This document shows positions 7,801 through 13,783 of a DNA stretch of 13,818 nucleotides, piece by piece (positions within the stretch are counted from its first letter, which is position 1; every line of letters begins with the position of its first letter). The DNA comes from Planctomycetota bacterium. GTDB lineage: Bacteria > Planctomycetota > PUPC01 > JACPCR01. The notes beneath the pieces were generated by a model. It did no database searches and had not been told where the DNA came from. It saw nothing but the letters and a program-made list of their open reading frames with translations. The stretch is taken from positions 1 through 13,818 of the forward strand of contig JASLXP010001095.1 in the NCBI GenBank assembly GCA_030740295.1. The letters are read 5' to 3'. The position numbers and the translations under genes are program-made.

Positions 7801-8338
7801 CAGTTTGGGGCACGTTGAGCATGGCCGAGATGGGAATGTCTTTCCCCGGAATCCGCTCCAGCTTCCCTTTGCGGATGTCGAACCGCCAGCCCCATGATTC
7901 GGCCGCGGGTTGTTCCTTGCCTTCCCCCGGTTTCCGCTTGCCGGTTTCGTCGTCGCTATCGACTCCATTCCAGTAGCGAAGATTGCCGAGGAAACTGTTC
8001 TTTATCAGGGACAGGTCTTTTTTGTCTGCGTCACCCTCCAGTTCCTCCAGGAAGCCATCATCTCCATCATCCTCCGAAGACAGATCGTCGAACCCAACCT
8101 CAGCCTGAGCCTGCGGACCGGCTACCGGCGAAAGCAAGATGAGCCCGACACCGAACACTGCCAACCACGGAATCCTGACGCGGTGGGGATGCAGCCAGCC
8201 GTTTGTAGTGCGCCAGTAATGGCGCTTCGGGGCGACTTCGTCGCCCCGAGCGGCGATAACTCGCCGACTACGAACAGAACGTCGCGGCCGACACCGTTCT
8301 TGCGGGACAAGCATCCCATCGTCCGGAGTCGCGTTCAT
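4844..8338 (-). CDS. Large signal-anchored GH42-like protein with trimerisation-type domain
   Basis: A 1164-residue protein. The ATG at 8338 overlaps the upstream TGA (ATGA) and has GGGGA at 8346-8350; the frame could open at 8395 but without support. A 55-residue basic N-terminal tail precedes a hydrophobic segment (IPWLAVFGVGLILLSPVAG, residues 56-74) and a signal-peptidase-like QAQA site, so the protein is exported or anchored by one helix. Next come a very acidic linker (about 81-150), beta-rich regions (about 150-450), and a barrel-like region with NVGDEIGP (Asp602/Glu603) and LAWGEDW (Glu733/Asp734) as candidate acidic catalytic residues. Residues about 847-1066 resemble the GH42 trimerisation (glutamine-amidotransferase-like) domain, for example VALLYNRDHE and YSALFINGR. 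The C-terminus looks like a beta-sandwich. Galactosidase-type activity is a family-level guess; substrate unknown. Part of the N-terminal tail is encoded by a palindromic element. Confidence 0.8.
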   Translation of the reverse strand: MNATPDDGMLVPQERCRPRRSVRSRRVIAARGDEVAPKRHYWRTTNGWLHPHRVRIPWLAVFGVGLILLSPVAGPQAQAEVGFDDLSSEDDGDDGFLEELEGDADKKDLSLIKNSFLGNLRYWNGVDSDDETGKRKPGEGKEQPAAESWGWRFDIRKGKLERIPGKDIPISAMLNVPQTGPYRIWLRRVADKVRPHPVELKIRGANQLAHVFGRFALTNSIGVEQEKTLPLRFEEASVRETVPGVACQVWEYWDVDLKKGDSLFELSTTQADAQFSHLFITASKTFTPSLPRKEYTTMLSPAEYEDSTLLRVFYRFRVRDADVDKYGFRSVGLKYHWFFDPKRNTYDGIWSVGLGQDALTGSGRHNPRSLSGKSQISSGDWTDWLDATWASQGSGPWATGVLDFIRLKKGKCDIELAWSPHPSAVVKTITVEVEDGIGKFCAPLSSRGKARVILPDRQNRAGVWGVVGNDYLDWFKSLEAFNQQYAAWIREAGEKLGITGELRVPEGINFITKIAGSRAEQRPLAKTLASMGINRIAGLPPDLCKEAGIEPMLMAASGFHTNDPADPARPILVRKGLEDMLRKERKSIPDFARWLRLLNVGDEIGPIAGTSKINQSVECLKLFRKYLAEVLKEKRQTPEFFGVKSLDDLECLGVLPRSPGLFERRLHHHSKKFKELLTGHYYRPITEAAKDLFPNALTFANYSPAPLRQASQVHSLTWYTLLRQGALTLAWGEDWVYPVGAFTGYEIVSYYSAITECAARKFGQPSGFYNVVGGHVIQSDSNVISSLSRNIKYIYLYHFGPSFNATDASGWQGCWSDIPKVYPDIVKAIHVASFIRRPLGEGNIERRKVALLYNRDHEIMNGGSHGEQSDRALTFAALGNSHYNADLVLNEDLTPEILKQYSALFINGRCLPRAAVPALKGWVENGGLLVASAGCATHDEYNSPLPEMEEVFGARQGHASISEGYIQPLTLYRHRPIGTVTVSETEFSPSLTADVIGMRNSLQPTTARPIATFEDGTCAAALNKVGRGHVLLWGIQPGIIYKGQRAGASHYSHELSRFVDERLAIFEKPLRKILGPSPLSTDAPQVELTRFDARDETGILANNFRRFAWTKDLPPMKVTIRLRRDRRITSVHSAMHGELKWQRDGEALTFTTPVPSSIDSYLLK
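8201..8275 (-). repeat. 75-bp cloverleaf palindromic element inside the GH42-like gene
   Basis: The outer arms GTTTGTAGT (8201-8209) and ACTACGAAC (8267-8275) pair over nine bases with one G-T. Between them lie three perfect hairpins: GCGCCA/TGGCGC (8210-8215, 8220-8225), GGGGCGAC/GTCGCCCC (8229-8236, 8240-8247) and CGGCGA/TCGCCG (8251-8256, 8261-8266), separated by three-base linkers. The unit is exactly 75 bases and starts on a codon boundary, so it encodes residues 22-46 of the host protein (from V-R-S-R-R to W-R-T-T-N) without shifting the frame. It lies in the basic tail before the hydrophobic segment, a place that tolerates insertion. The architecture is that of a short palindromic mobile element. 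Confidence 0.75.
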
Positions 8339-10212
8339 GGGCTCGTCCCCACTGGAAGCAGGAACACGTTGCCTTTGATGTCCGATAGCAGACACCCCGT
8401 TGTTGTCTCACCCACGTCACTTTCCCGCTCCCCGTCGGAGAAGAGGTCAAGAAGCCATGGAGCCCGCCTTCGCGGGAAGCTGCTCACGGGGAGAACCTGA
8501 GGACGGAGTTTGAATGGAAAACGCAGCGTGGTTTCCGGAGCGAGGCGCACCAGGTCAAGGACATGGAGCCGCTTGTCAAGCGTGATGCACAAGACCTTCC
8601 CGCCAATCACCTGGCATCCGAGCAGCCAAGTCGTGAACTGGCGATTCGCAAGGGGCCGGCCCGTGCCCTTGTCGAACACGAATACCTTCCCCGACTTTGA
8701 CCCGACAACAACCGTGGCACCGACGACCTGCGGAGCGCCCGTCAGAACATCACCGAGTTTCGTCTGCCAGGTCAGTTTCCCCTGCTGGTCAATCACAGAC
8801 ATCACACCGCGGTCATCGCAGGCGAAGAACAGGCCACTATCGCCGTGGAGGTCACCTCTCCGGGGCAGTGCTACCTTCCACAACTCATCCCCTTTCAGTG
8901 ACAAGCACCTGAGCTCGCCGCTGGCGCCTCCCACGACAATGGTCTCATCGGCAAGCAGCGGCCCCGCCTCGATCGACCAGGGCAACGAACGACTCCAGAC
9001 TTCCTGTCCCTTGTCCAAGAGACGAAGCTGCCGTCCAATCCCCTCCGCGCAGAGCTCTCCGATAACATCGATCTGAGCGAGGTTCCGCACCGTAAGAGTG
9101 TACTCCGGTTTGCCGTCCGCGGCCGAAAGCTTCGTAAGCCGCGTCCCGCGAGACAGAAACAACTGCCCGTTCAGGCACACTCCCGATTCTTTGATGACGA
9201 ACGGTTTCGTCCACGACTCCTTACCTGTTGCAGGCTCGTATGCCGTCAGGCCATCTTTGTCCTTTCCGGCCAGCAGCAGGGCCTGTCGGGCCTCCGTCTC
9301 ACTTGTCTTGAGAACTACCACAGGCTGAAAGCCATCGCCCCCCGGCCGGAAGAAGTCGGTTACGGCCCCCCGCCACTCGATCAGGTTGAGGAACAGCGCC
9401 CGAAGCGAATCGTAGAGCCTCTCGTACTGAATTCCGTGTCGCTGAAGTTCGTGGACTTTTCGGTCGCCCCGATAAAGCTCGGCTTGGACCGCGCACTCCA
9501 TCTCGTCCATCCTGAAGCTCAACACTATGGTCGCGTCCTGCTTACTGGCGCAGGCGCGGAAACCGTCCGCATACATGGCAGCGGCCGCAAGCGGATGCAG
9601 TCTCTTCACCGAGCGCTTGCCCGCGGAGAATATGTCCGATGTCCCTAAAGGGTCCTCCTCGATCTCTGCGTCCTCGTCATCCGCCTGTTCCTGTTTCCAG
9701 GACTTGACGATGAGTTGGTAGGCGCCCCTGGGTTCGGAACGCCGCTCCATGGCATACGCGAAGTTCGCCACGAGATCGACAGGCGCATTCTCTGGCCACT
9801 GGTAATCGCCGGGCGAAAGCCGATACGTGAAGAACGGCGAGCTCTGAAACAACGCCGGCGCCCGGGCAGCCATGGCCACCGCGCCATCCGCGTCAAACAT
9901 GATCGCCAACAGCTCCAGCCGATTCCCAAACTTGAGCCGCAGCACGTTGACGTGGTTTTCCGGAGCGCATCCTTCCGGAATCTCGTTCCAGGAACAGCTC
10001 CGGGCACGCTTCCCTTTGAAGGTGCGCCCCATACCGATCCTCTCCGCGAAGATGCCCGCGTCCTGATTGGCGTTCTCCTCGCTCCCCTCGATGCGCCCCG
10101 CGGAGACGGTCAAGTGCTGAAGCTGCGCAAGTTCGGCCTCACCAGCACGGGCGCCAAAGAACAGCAGCAAGGCGACAATAACGTGTAACTTGGGATCGAG
10201 AACTTGATTCAC
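8335..10212 (-). CDS. Secreted PQQ-type beta-propeller repeat protein
   Basis: A 625-residue protein from a GTG at 10212, chosen because it begins a signal peptide (VNQVLDPKLHVIVALLLFFG). The frame stays open to a GTG at 10353, but that start lies in an inverted repeat and adds 47 residues before the signal; the 10212 start has only a weak ribosome-binding site. Residues about 30-290 are a domain I do not recognise, with an acidic stretch (QADDEDAEIEEDPLG). Residues about 310-620 carry PQQ-like propeller repeats: LTAYEPATGKESW, GELRCLSLKGDELWKVAL, GVMSVIDQQGKLTWQTKL, GKVFVFDKGTGRPL. Such blades serve as binding or scaffold modules and need not bind PQQ. The last blade is split by an unusual Arg/Pro-rich insert (about residues 574-605) encoded by a nested palindrome. 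Its TGA overlaps the ATG of the GH42-like gene, suggesting paired translation. Confidence 0.8.
   Translation of the reverse strand: MNQVLDPKLHVIVALLLFFGARAGEAELAQLQHLTVSAGRIEGSEENANQDAGIFAERIGMGRTFKGKRARSCSWNEIPEGCAPENHVNVLRLKFGNRLELLAIMFDADGAVAMAARAPALFQSSPFFTYRLSPGDYQWPENAPVDLVANFAYAMERRSEPRGAYQLIVKSWKQEQADDEDAEIEEDPLGTSDIFSAGKRSVKRLHPLAAAAMYADGFRACASKQDATIVLSFRMDEMECAVQAELYRGDRKVHELQRHGIQYERLYDSLRALFLNLIEWRGAVTDFFRPGGDGFQPVVVLKTSETEARQALLLAGKDKDGLTAYEPATGKESWTKPFVIKESGVCLNGQLFLSRGTRLTKLSAADGKPEYTLTVRNLAQIDVIGELCAEGIGRQLRLLDKGQEVWSRSLPWSIEAGPLLADETIVVGGASGELRCLSLKGDELWKVALPRRGDLHGDSGLFFACDDRGVMSVIDQQGKLTWQTKLGDVLTGAPQVVGATVVVGSKSGKVFVFDKGTGRPLANRQFTTWLLGCQVIGGKVLCITLDKRLHVLDLVRLAPETTLRFPFKLRPQVLPVSSFPRRRAPWLLDLFSDGERESDVGETTTGCLLSDIKGNVFLLPVGTSP
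8428..8493. repeat. Nested palindrome inside the last blade of the propeller gene
   Basis: CTCCCCGT (8428-8435) pairs perfectly with ACGGGGAG (8486-8493). Inside is a second hairpin, CCCGC (8463-8467) with GCGGG (8472-8476) around CTTC. The encoded residues (VSSFPRRRAPWLLDLFSDGERE region) read unlike a propeller strand and lie between the strands LRPQVL and GCLLSDIKGNVFLLPV of the last blade. It may be a second in-frame palindromic insertion, different in sequence from the 8201-8275 unit. Confidence 0.5.
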
Positions 10213-10342
10213 TCGCTCTGTTCCCGGCGTTTGCAGAGTACCAAATGGCAATGGGATGACCGACTCCAGCTTGGGGGCCGAATCCAGGCCGCATGGGCCG
10301 GAATATCGAAAGTGCCTAATCCTCCAAGACGGAGTCGTTCTG

Positions 10343-10578
10343 ACGGATTTCACGGGCGAAGCCCCGGACTGTTTGCCTAGCCTAGCCCAACGGGCTGGGT
10401 GAATGGTACAAAGTTCTGAAAAGGGGCAACGCCCCGGCCATTTATAGGGAGGCCATTCATTGGGGCAAATGACCGGGGCGTTGCCCCTAAGGATGATCTG
10501 CCCGAAAACCCAGCCCGCTGGGCTGGGCTAGGCAAACGGCCCGGGGCTTTGCCCCTGAAAATTGTCATTTAAATCCGT
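10343..10578. repeat. 236-bp composite inverted repeat
   Basis: The outer ends ACGGATTT (10343-10350) and AAATCCGT (10571-10578) are perfect inverses. Moving inward, further pairs match: GGGCGAAGCCCCGG with CCGGGGCTTTGCCCC, GTTTGCCTAG with CTAGGCAAAC, CAACGGGCTGGGT with ACCCAGCCCGCTGGG, GGGGCAACGCCCCGG with CCGGGGCGTTGCCCC, and GGCCATT with AATGNCC-like sequence near the centre. Most modules are also palindromes themselves, so either each arm or the whole unit can fold. The left end covers the upstream GTG (10353) of the propeller reading frame, which argues against that start. Confidence 0.8.
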
Positions 10579-10601
10579 AAGATTGCCCTCGTCTCGGCCT
10601 A

Positions 10602-10715
10602 CTAGTCGATATGGGCTGGCAATGCAACTCCGGCCTCCGAGGCCAGAGAGACGAATTCCTGCAGCGAAAGTAGCTCTTCGGCAGGACAGTCCATCCCACA
10701 TTTCTCACAGATCAT
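10602..10715 (-). CDS. Possible 37-residue zinc-ribbon-like small protein
   Basis: ATG at 10715 has an AAGGA ribosome-binding site at 10722-10726 with six-base spacing, and the frame ends with TAG at 10602-10604. The peptide begins MICEKCGMDCPAEELLSLQE and ends in AHID. Cys3, Cys6 and Cys10 form a CxxCxxxC cluster as in half of a zinc ribbon, followed by an acidic amphipathic helix. It lies between two large inverted repeats and is upstream of the propeller gene on the same strand, with 390 bases between. It could be a true small metal-binding protein or the N-terminus of a gene cut short. No family recognised. Confidence 0.4.
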   Translation of the reverse strand: MICEKCGMDCPAEELLSLQEFVSLASEAGVALPAHID

Positions 10716-10740
10716 TCAATGTCCTTGGAATTTAATCCGA

Positions 10741-10951
10741 TGAGGCCACTGGCTTGCCCAGTGGTGTTTCACGTTTCTTCCCCGCGTGGTATGCAGAGGC
10801 CGAATGAGGCCACTGGCTTGCCCAGTGGAGTTTCACCCTCTGCACGGGAACGTGAGGCTCCACCTGGCAAGCCGGTGGCCTCCTGACTTACAGGTTCATA
10901 GCTCGCGAGGAAAAATCGTGAGTCTCCACCGGGCAAGCCGGTGGCCTCTTA
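10741..10951. repeat. Four-copy head-to-head hairpin repeat
   Basis: Two direct copies of a unit built on GAGGCCACTGGCTTGCCCAG (10741-10772, 10805-10836) face two inverted copies built on CAAGCCGGTGGCCTC (10852-10886, 10918-10951). The spacers also match in inverse (CACGTTTCTTCCCCGCG near 10771 against the complement of CGCGAGGAAAAATCGTG near 10904-10920), so the block is one inverted repeat with arms of about 100 bases. Each copy is itself a hairpin. Copies 1 and 2 have a T-A pair where copy 4 has C-G, a paired change that keeps the stem. It lies upstream of the plus-strand esterase-like gene. Confidence 0.8.
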
Positions 10952-10998
10952 AACCGAGAGACCAATCTCCCCCGAAAAAGCTGCAAGAAAGCACGTAT

Positions 10999-11020
10999 AG
11001 ATTGCTACCATCTGCAATCT
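10999..11020 (+). promoter_or_regulatory. Possible operator: 7-bp dyad upstream of the esterase-like gene
   Basis: AGATTGC (10999-11005) and GCAATCT (11014-11020) are perfect inverses separated by eight bases, ending 48 bases before the ATG at 11069. The size and spacing fit a dimeric repressor site or a small leader hairpin. I could not identify convincing -35 and -10 boxes around it, so the role is a guess. Confidence 0.25.
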
Positions 11021-11068
11021 GCTGACTTGGAAGAACATTCAACGCTGTAGTATTAGTCACACAACAAG

Positions 11069-13336
11069 ATGACGCCCGACAAATTCATGCACGCTATCCT
11101 CTCGGTCGATACCGACCTGTTGCCTTGCGCTGATTATCCATCCCTAAGCGGAATGCTTCGCGACCATTTAGATGGACGTATTCGCGAAGCCAATCAGAAA
11201 ACGCGACGAGAGTGGGCTCATATTTCCAATCGAGAGGAATGGGAACGCTTCCTGGCTCCAAGAATTGAAGCGCTTCGACAGTCACTCGGTGAGTTGGATG
11301 AACGGACTGACTGCGTCGATTCGATAGTTACCAGTCGAGTAAGCGGCGATGGATTTCAGATCGAGAACCTCGTGTACCGGGGCTGTTACGGAATGCCGGT
11401 ATCCGGCAACCTGTATCTGCCTGCCGATCCAAGACAGCCGATGCCCGCCTTTATCATTATCCACAGTCACCACCAGCCCAAAACACAGGGCGAGCTTCAG
11501 GACATGGGGATGACGTGGGCAAGAAACGGCTGCGCAGTGCTGGTGATCGATCAACTCAGCTATGGTGAGCGGCGCCAGCATCAGGATGGCAAACGACAGG
11601 ACTATCGATTCCGCTATTTCAATGGCATCCAACTCAGCCTCATCGGAAGCAGTCTCGTTGGATGGATGGTGAGGGACACAATGAGAGGCATCGATCTTCT
11701 TTGCCAGAAACCTGACATAGATCGCGATCGGCTTGTCCTGCTTGGGGCGGTCGCCGGCGGTGGTGACCCGGCCGCCATCGTTGCTGCCCTTGATTCCAGG
11801 ATAACCTGCTCAGTGCCATTCAATTTCGGTGGCCCTCAACCCGAAACGCGATATCCGTTGCCTGAAAATTCAGAAGAGAGATTCAACGATTTGGGTAATG
11901 GCTCATGGGAATCCACTCGCGGCCTTTACCGAAGTGGATGCGACGGGTTTCCGCCCTGGGTCATCGTCGGGACGGTTTGCCCGCGTTGCCTGATCTATGC
12001 TCATGAGTTCAGTTGGGACGCAGAAAACGACCCAGTCTGGCGGCGGCTGCGTAGCATCTACAACTTCTTCGACGCAGATGAAAGAATCTCATCTTGTCAC
12101 GGCTCGGGCCGCGTCACCGAGCGGCCTCCCGCAGCCACCCATTGCAACCAGATCGGAGAAGTCCATCGCAGTATGATTCATCCCGCTCTGGAAAGTTTCA
12201 TGAGTATTCCGGTGCCCGATGAATACAGCCAACGCCTGCCAGAAGATCAACTGCAGTGTATGACCGCAGAAACCGAGACGAAGTTTCCCCACATTCCCCA
12301 ACACCAAATCTATGCCGAATTAGCAGAAGCGCGCGCCTCACAATTTCGGGACAGCCTATCATCCCTGCCTGAAAGCCAGCGGCAAGAAAAGCTTTGTCGC
12401 GCCTGGGCGAAATTACTTGGAGACATTGAGCCGTCGAACAGCTCGATCGTGCGCGATGAAAGCCTGGAAGAAGAGAACCACCTGCGGATGGGACGCGTTA
12501 TTCTTGAGGTCGAGCCCGGCATCATTATTCCGATTCTGTTCCTGCTTCCCAAGAGTATGAGGGAGCAATTCCCCATCATTGTTGGAATCTCGCAGGCAGG
12601 CAAAGCCGGCTTTTGGGCGAACCGATCCGATGAAATCCAAAGATTGCTCGCAAGTGGCGTGGCGGTGTGTTTGCCTGACCTCCGCGGCACAGGGGAAACA
12701 GCTCCGCAAGGACATCGCGGCAGGCAGAGCGAGGCAACCTCAATCTCCGCCACCGAGCTGATGCTTGGACAGACGCTGATGGGTTCACGCTTGCGCGATC
12801 TGCGGTCGGTTTTGAGATACCTGCATGGCCGCGATGATTTGCAGGGCATCAAAGTGTGTCTATGGGGTGATTCCTTCTCCCCAACCAATCCTCCCGGCTT
12901 TGCTGATCCTCTCATTGGAGAGGAGGATCCTCCGGAACCTTCTGAACCGCTCGGAGGGCTACTGTCTCTTCTGGGCGCGCTGTTCGAGCCCGATGTCTTC
13001 GCTGTGGTCGCCCGCGGGATGTTTGCAGGTTATGCGTCGATTCTCAAAAACAGATTCTGTTATGTACCGCACGACGTCATCGTCCCAGGAGCGCTCACCG
13101 TCGGCGATCTTTGCGATATCGCATCTGCACTATCCCCGCGTCCGCTTCGACTTGAAGCTCTGGTCGATGGTCGCAATTGCGTGCTTCCCCTGGCGGACGC
13201 AGAAAACTGTTTCAGCTCCACGCGAGGCGCCTACCGGGAGTCCGGTGGATCGTTCACTATCAATCGCGAGATCGAGGAAGACCTCGCAGATTGGATAAAT
13301 GAGGCAACATCTGCCCACAACGACCTGCCAGAATGA
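11069..13336 (+). CDS. Tandem alpha/beta-hydrolase, acetyl-xylan-esterase-like
   Basis: A 755-residue protein with no signal peptide or membrane segment. The ATG at 11069 is the first possible, since an in-frame TAG lies 15 bases upstream; no clear ribosome-binding site is present. Two hydrolase domains are visible. Domain 1 (about 85-385) has the strand and oxyanion region PAFIIIHSHHQPKTQGE and a nucleophile elbow reading LLGAVAGGGDPAAIVAALDSR (Gly226-Gly232), where acetyl-xylan esterases usually have Gly-x-Ser-x-Gly-Gly; the Ser is Val or Ala here. A histidine lies in CHGSG (343-347). Domain 2 (about 475-740) has a fuller elbow, LWGDSFSPTN, with Ser602, and LPDLRGTGET before it. This suggests one inactive or altered domain and one active domain. 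Deacylation of carbohydrate esters is a family inference; the substrate is unknown. Confidence 0.8.
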   Translation: MTPDKFMHAILSVDTDLLPCADYPSLSGMLRDHLDGRIREANQKTRREWAHISNREEWERFLAPRIEALRQSLGELDERTDCVDSIVTSRVSGDGFQIENLVYRGCYGMPVSGNLYLPADPRQPMPAFIIIHSHHQPKTQGELQDMGMTWARNGCAVLVIDQLSYGERRQHQDGKRQDYRFRYFNGIQLSLIGSSLVGWMVRDTMRGIDLLCQKPDIDRDRLVLLGAVAGGGDPAAIVAALDSRITCSVPFNFGGPQPETRYPLPENSEERFNDLGNGSWESTRGLYRSGCDGFPPWVIVGTVCPRCLIYAHEFSWDAENDPVWRRLRSIYNFFDADERISSCHGSGRVTERPPAATHCNQIGEVHRSMIHPALESFMSIPVPDEYSQRLPEDQLQCMTAETETKFPHIPQHQIYAELAEARASQFRDSLSSLPESQRQEKLCRAWAKLLGDIEPSNSSIVRDESLEEENHLRMGRVILEVEPGIIIPILFLLPKSMREQFPIIVGISQAGKAGFWANRSDEIQRLLASGVAVCLPDLRGTGETAPQGHRGRQSEATSISATELMLGQTLMGSRLRDLRSVLRYLHGRDDLQGIKVCLWGDSFSPTNPPGFADPLIGEEDPPEPSEPLGGLLSLLGALFEPDVFAVVARGMFAGYASILKNRFCYVPHDVIVPGALTVGDLCDIASALSPRPLRLEALVDGRNCVLPLADAENCFSSTRGAYRESGGSFTINREIEEDLADWINEATSAHNDLPE

Positions 13337-13410
13337 TTTACGCACGGTTCAGCGATCCCGTGCCTGGGGCGATGCCCACCTCTTTACCAAAATTTCATTT
13401 CGCCCGCTGC

Positions 13411-13635
13411 TTTACGCCAAAGGCGTTGTATTACAAAGCCCAGGGTCAGCGAACGACGTAGTCGTGAGCGCCACCCTGGGTCACATCGGCAGATCGCCGT
13501 TTTGCCCTGAAAGGGTTGTACAGCACTGCGTTGTAGAACCCTTTCAGGGTTCGGGCCTGTGTGGTCAACTGACCCAGGGTAGCTCGCAAAGCCTCGCCAA
13601 CCCTGGGCTCTGGAATTCAACGCCTTCGGCGTAAA
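13411..13635. repeat. 225-bp composite inverted repeat after the esterase-like gene
   Basis: The outer ends TTTACGCC (13411-13418) and GGCGTAAA (13628-13635) are inverses, followed inward by matching modules: AAGGCGTTG with CAACGCCTT, AGCCCAGGGT with ACCCTGGGCT, ACCCTGGGTCA with TGACCCAGGGT, and CCTGAAAGGGTT with AACCCTTTCAGG, closing near 13523. Several modules are hairpins on their own (AACCCTTTCAGGGTT, ACGCCAAAGGCGT). It begins 75 bases past the stop codon and could slow or end transcription, though no T-run follows. Confidence 0.8.
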
Positions 13636-13690
13636 GAATTTGGGTAAGACCAGGACGTAAGTTCCAGATTTACGGAAGGATTTGCGGAGA

Positions 13691-13783
13691 GCCGCGAAGC
13701 CGCGGCCGGGGTGCGTGGGGGGACGGGGGCCGCCCCGTCGCCGCGCAACATCGTTTCAATACCGGGTGCTGGGGGGTGCACCC
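13691..13783. repeat. Row of three GC hairpins at the right edge
   Basis: Three short perfect stems follow one another: GCCGCG/CGCGGC (13691-13696, 13701-13706), GACGGGG/CCCCGTC (13722-13728, 13733-13739) and GGGTGC/GCACCC (13764-13769, 13778-13783). The bases between 13337 and the window end contain no gene that I can support, only this row and the large inverted repeat before it. The row may continue past the edge. Confidence 0.5.

Noticed and set aside
6212..7897. Plus-strand open frames at 6212-7003 and 7076-7897
   Set aside because: Antisense shadows of the GH42-like gene without domains or plausible starts.
8338..8395. Upstream ATG (8395) for the GH42-like gene
   Set aside because: It would overlap the propeller gene by 61 bases; the ATG at 8338 gives the ATGA overlap seen at the other gene junction.
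10741..10951. CRISPR-like array
   Set aside because: Four repeats only, in two orientations, with spacers that pair with each other and no cas genes nearby.
13384..13634. Open frames on both strands in the right-hand repeat
   Set aside because: They translate the inverted repeat itself; such frames arise from palindromic modules lacking stops.
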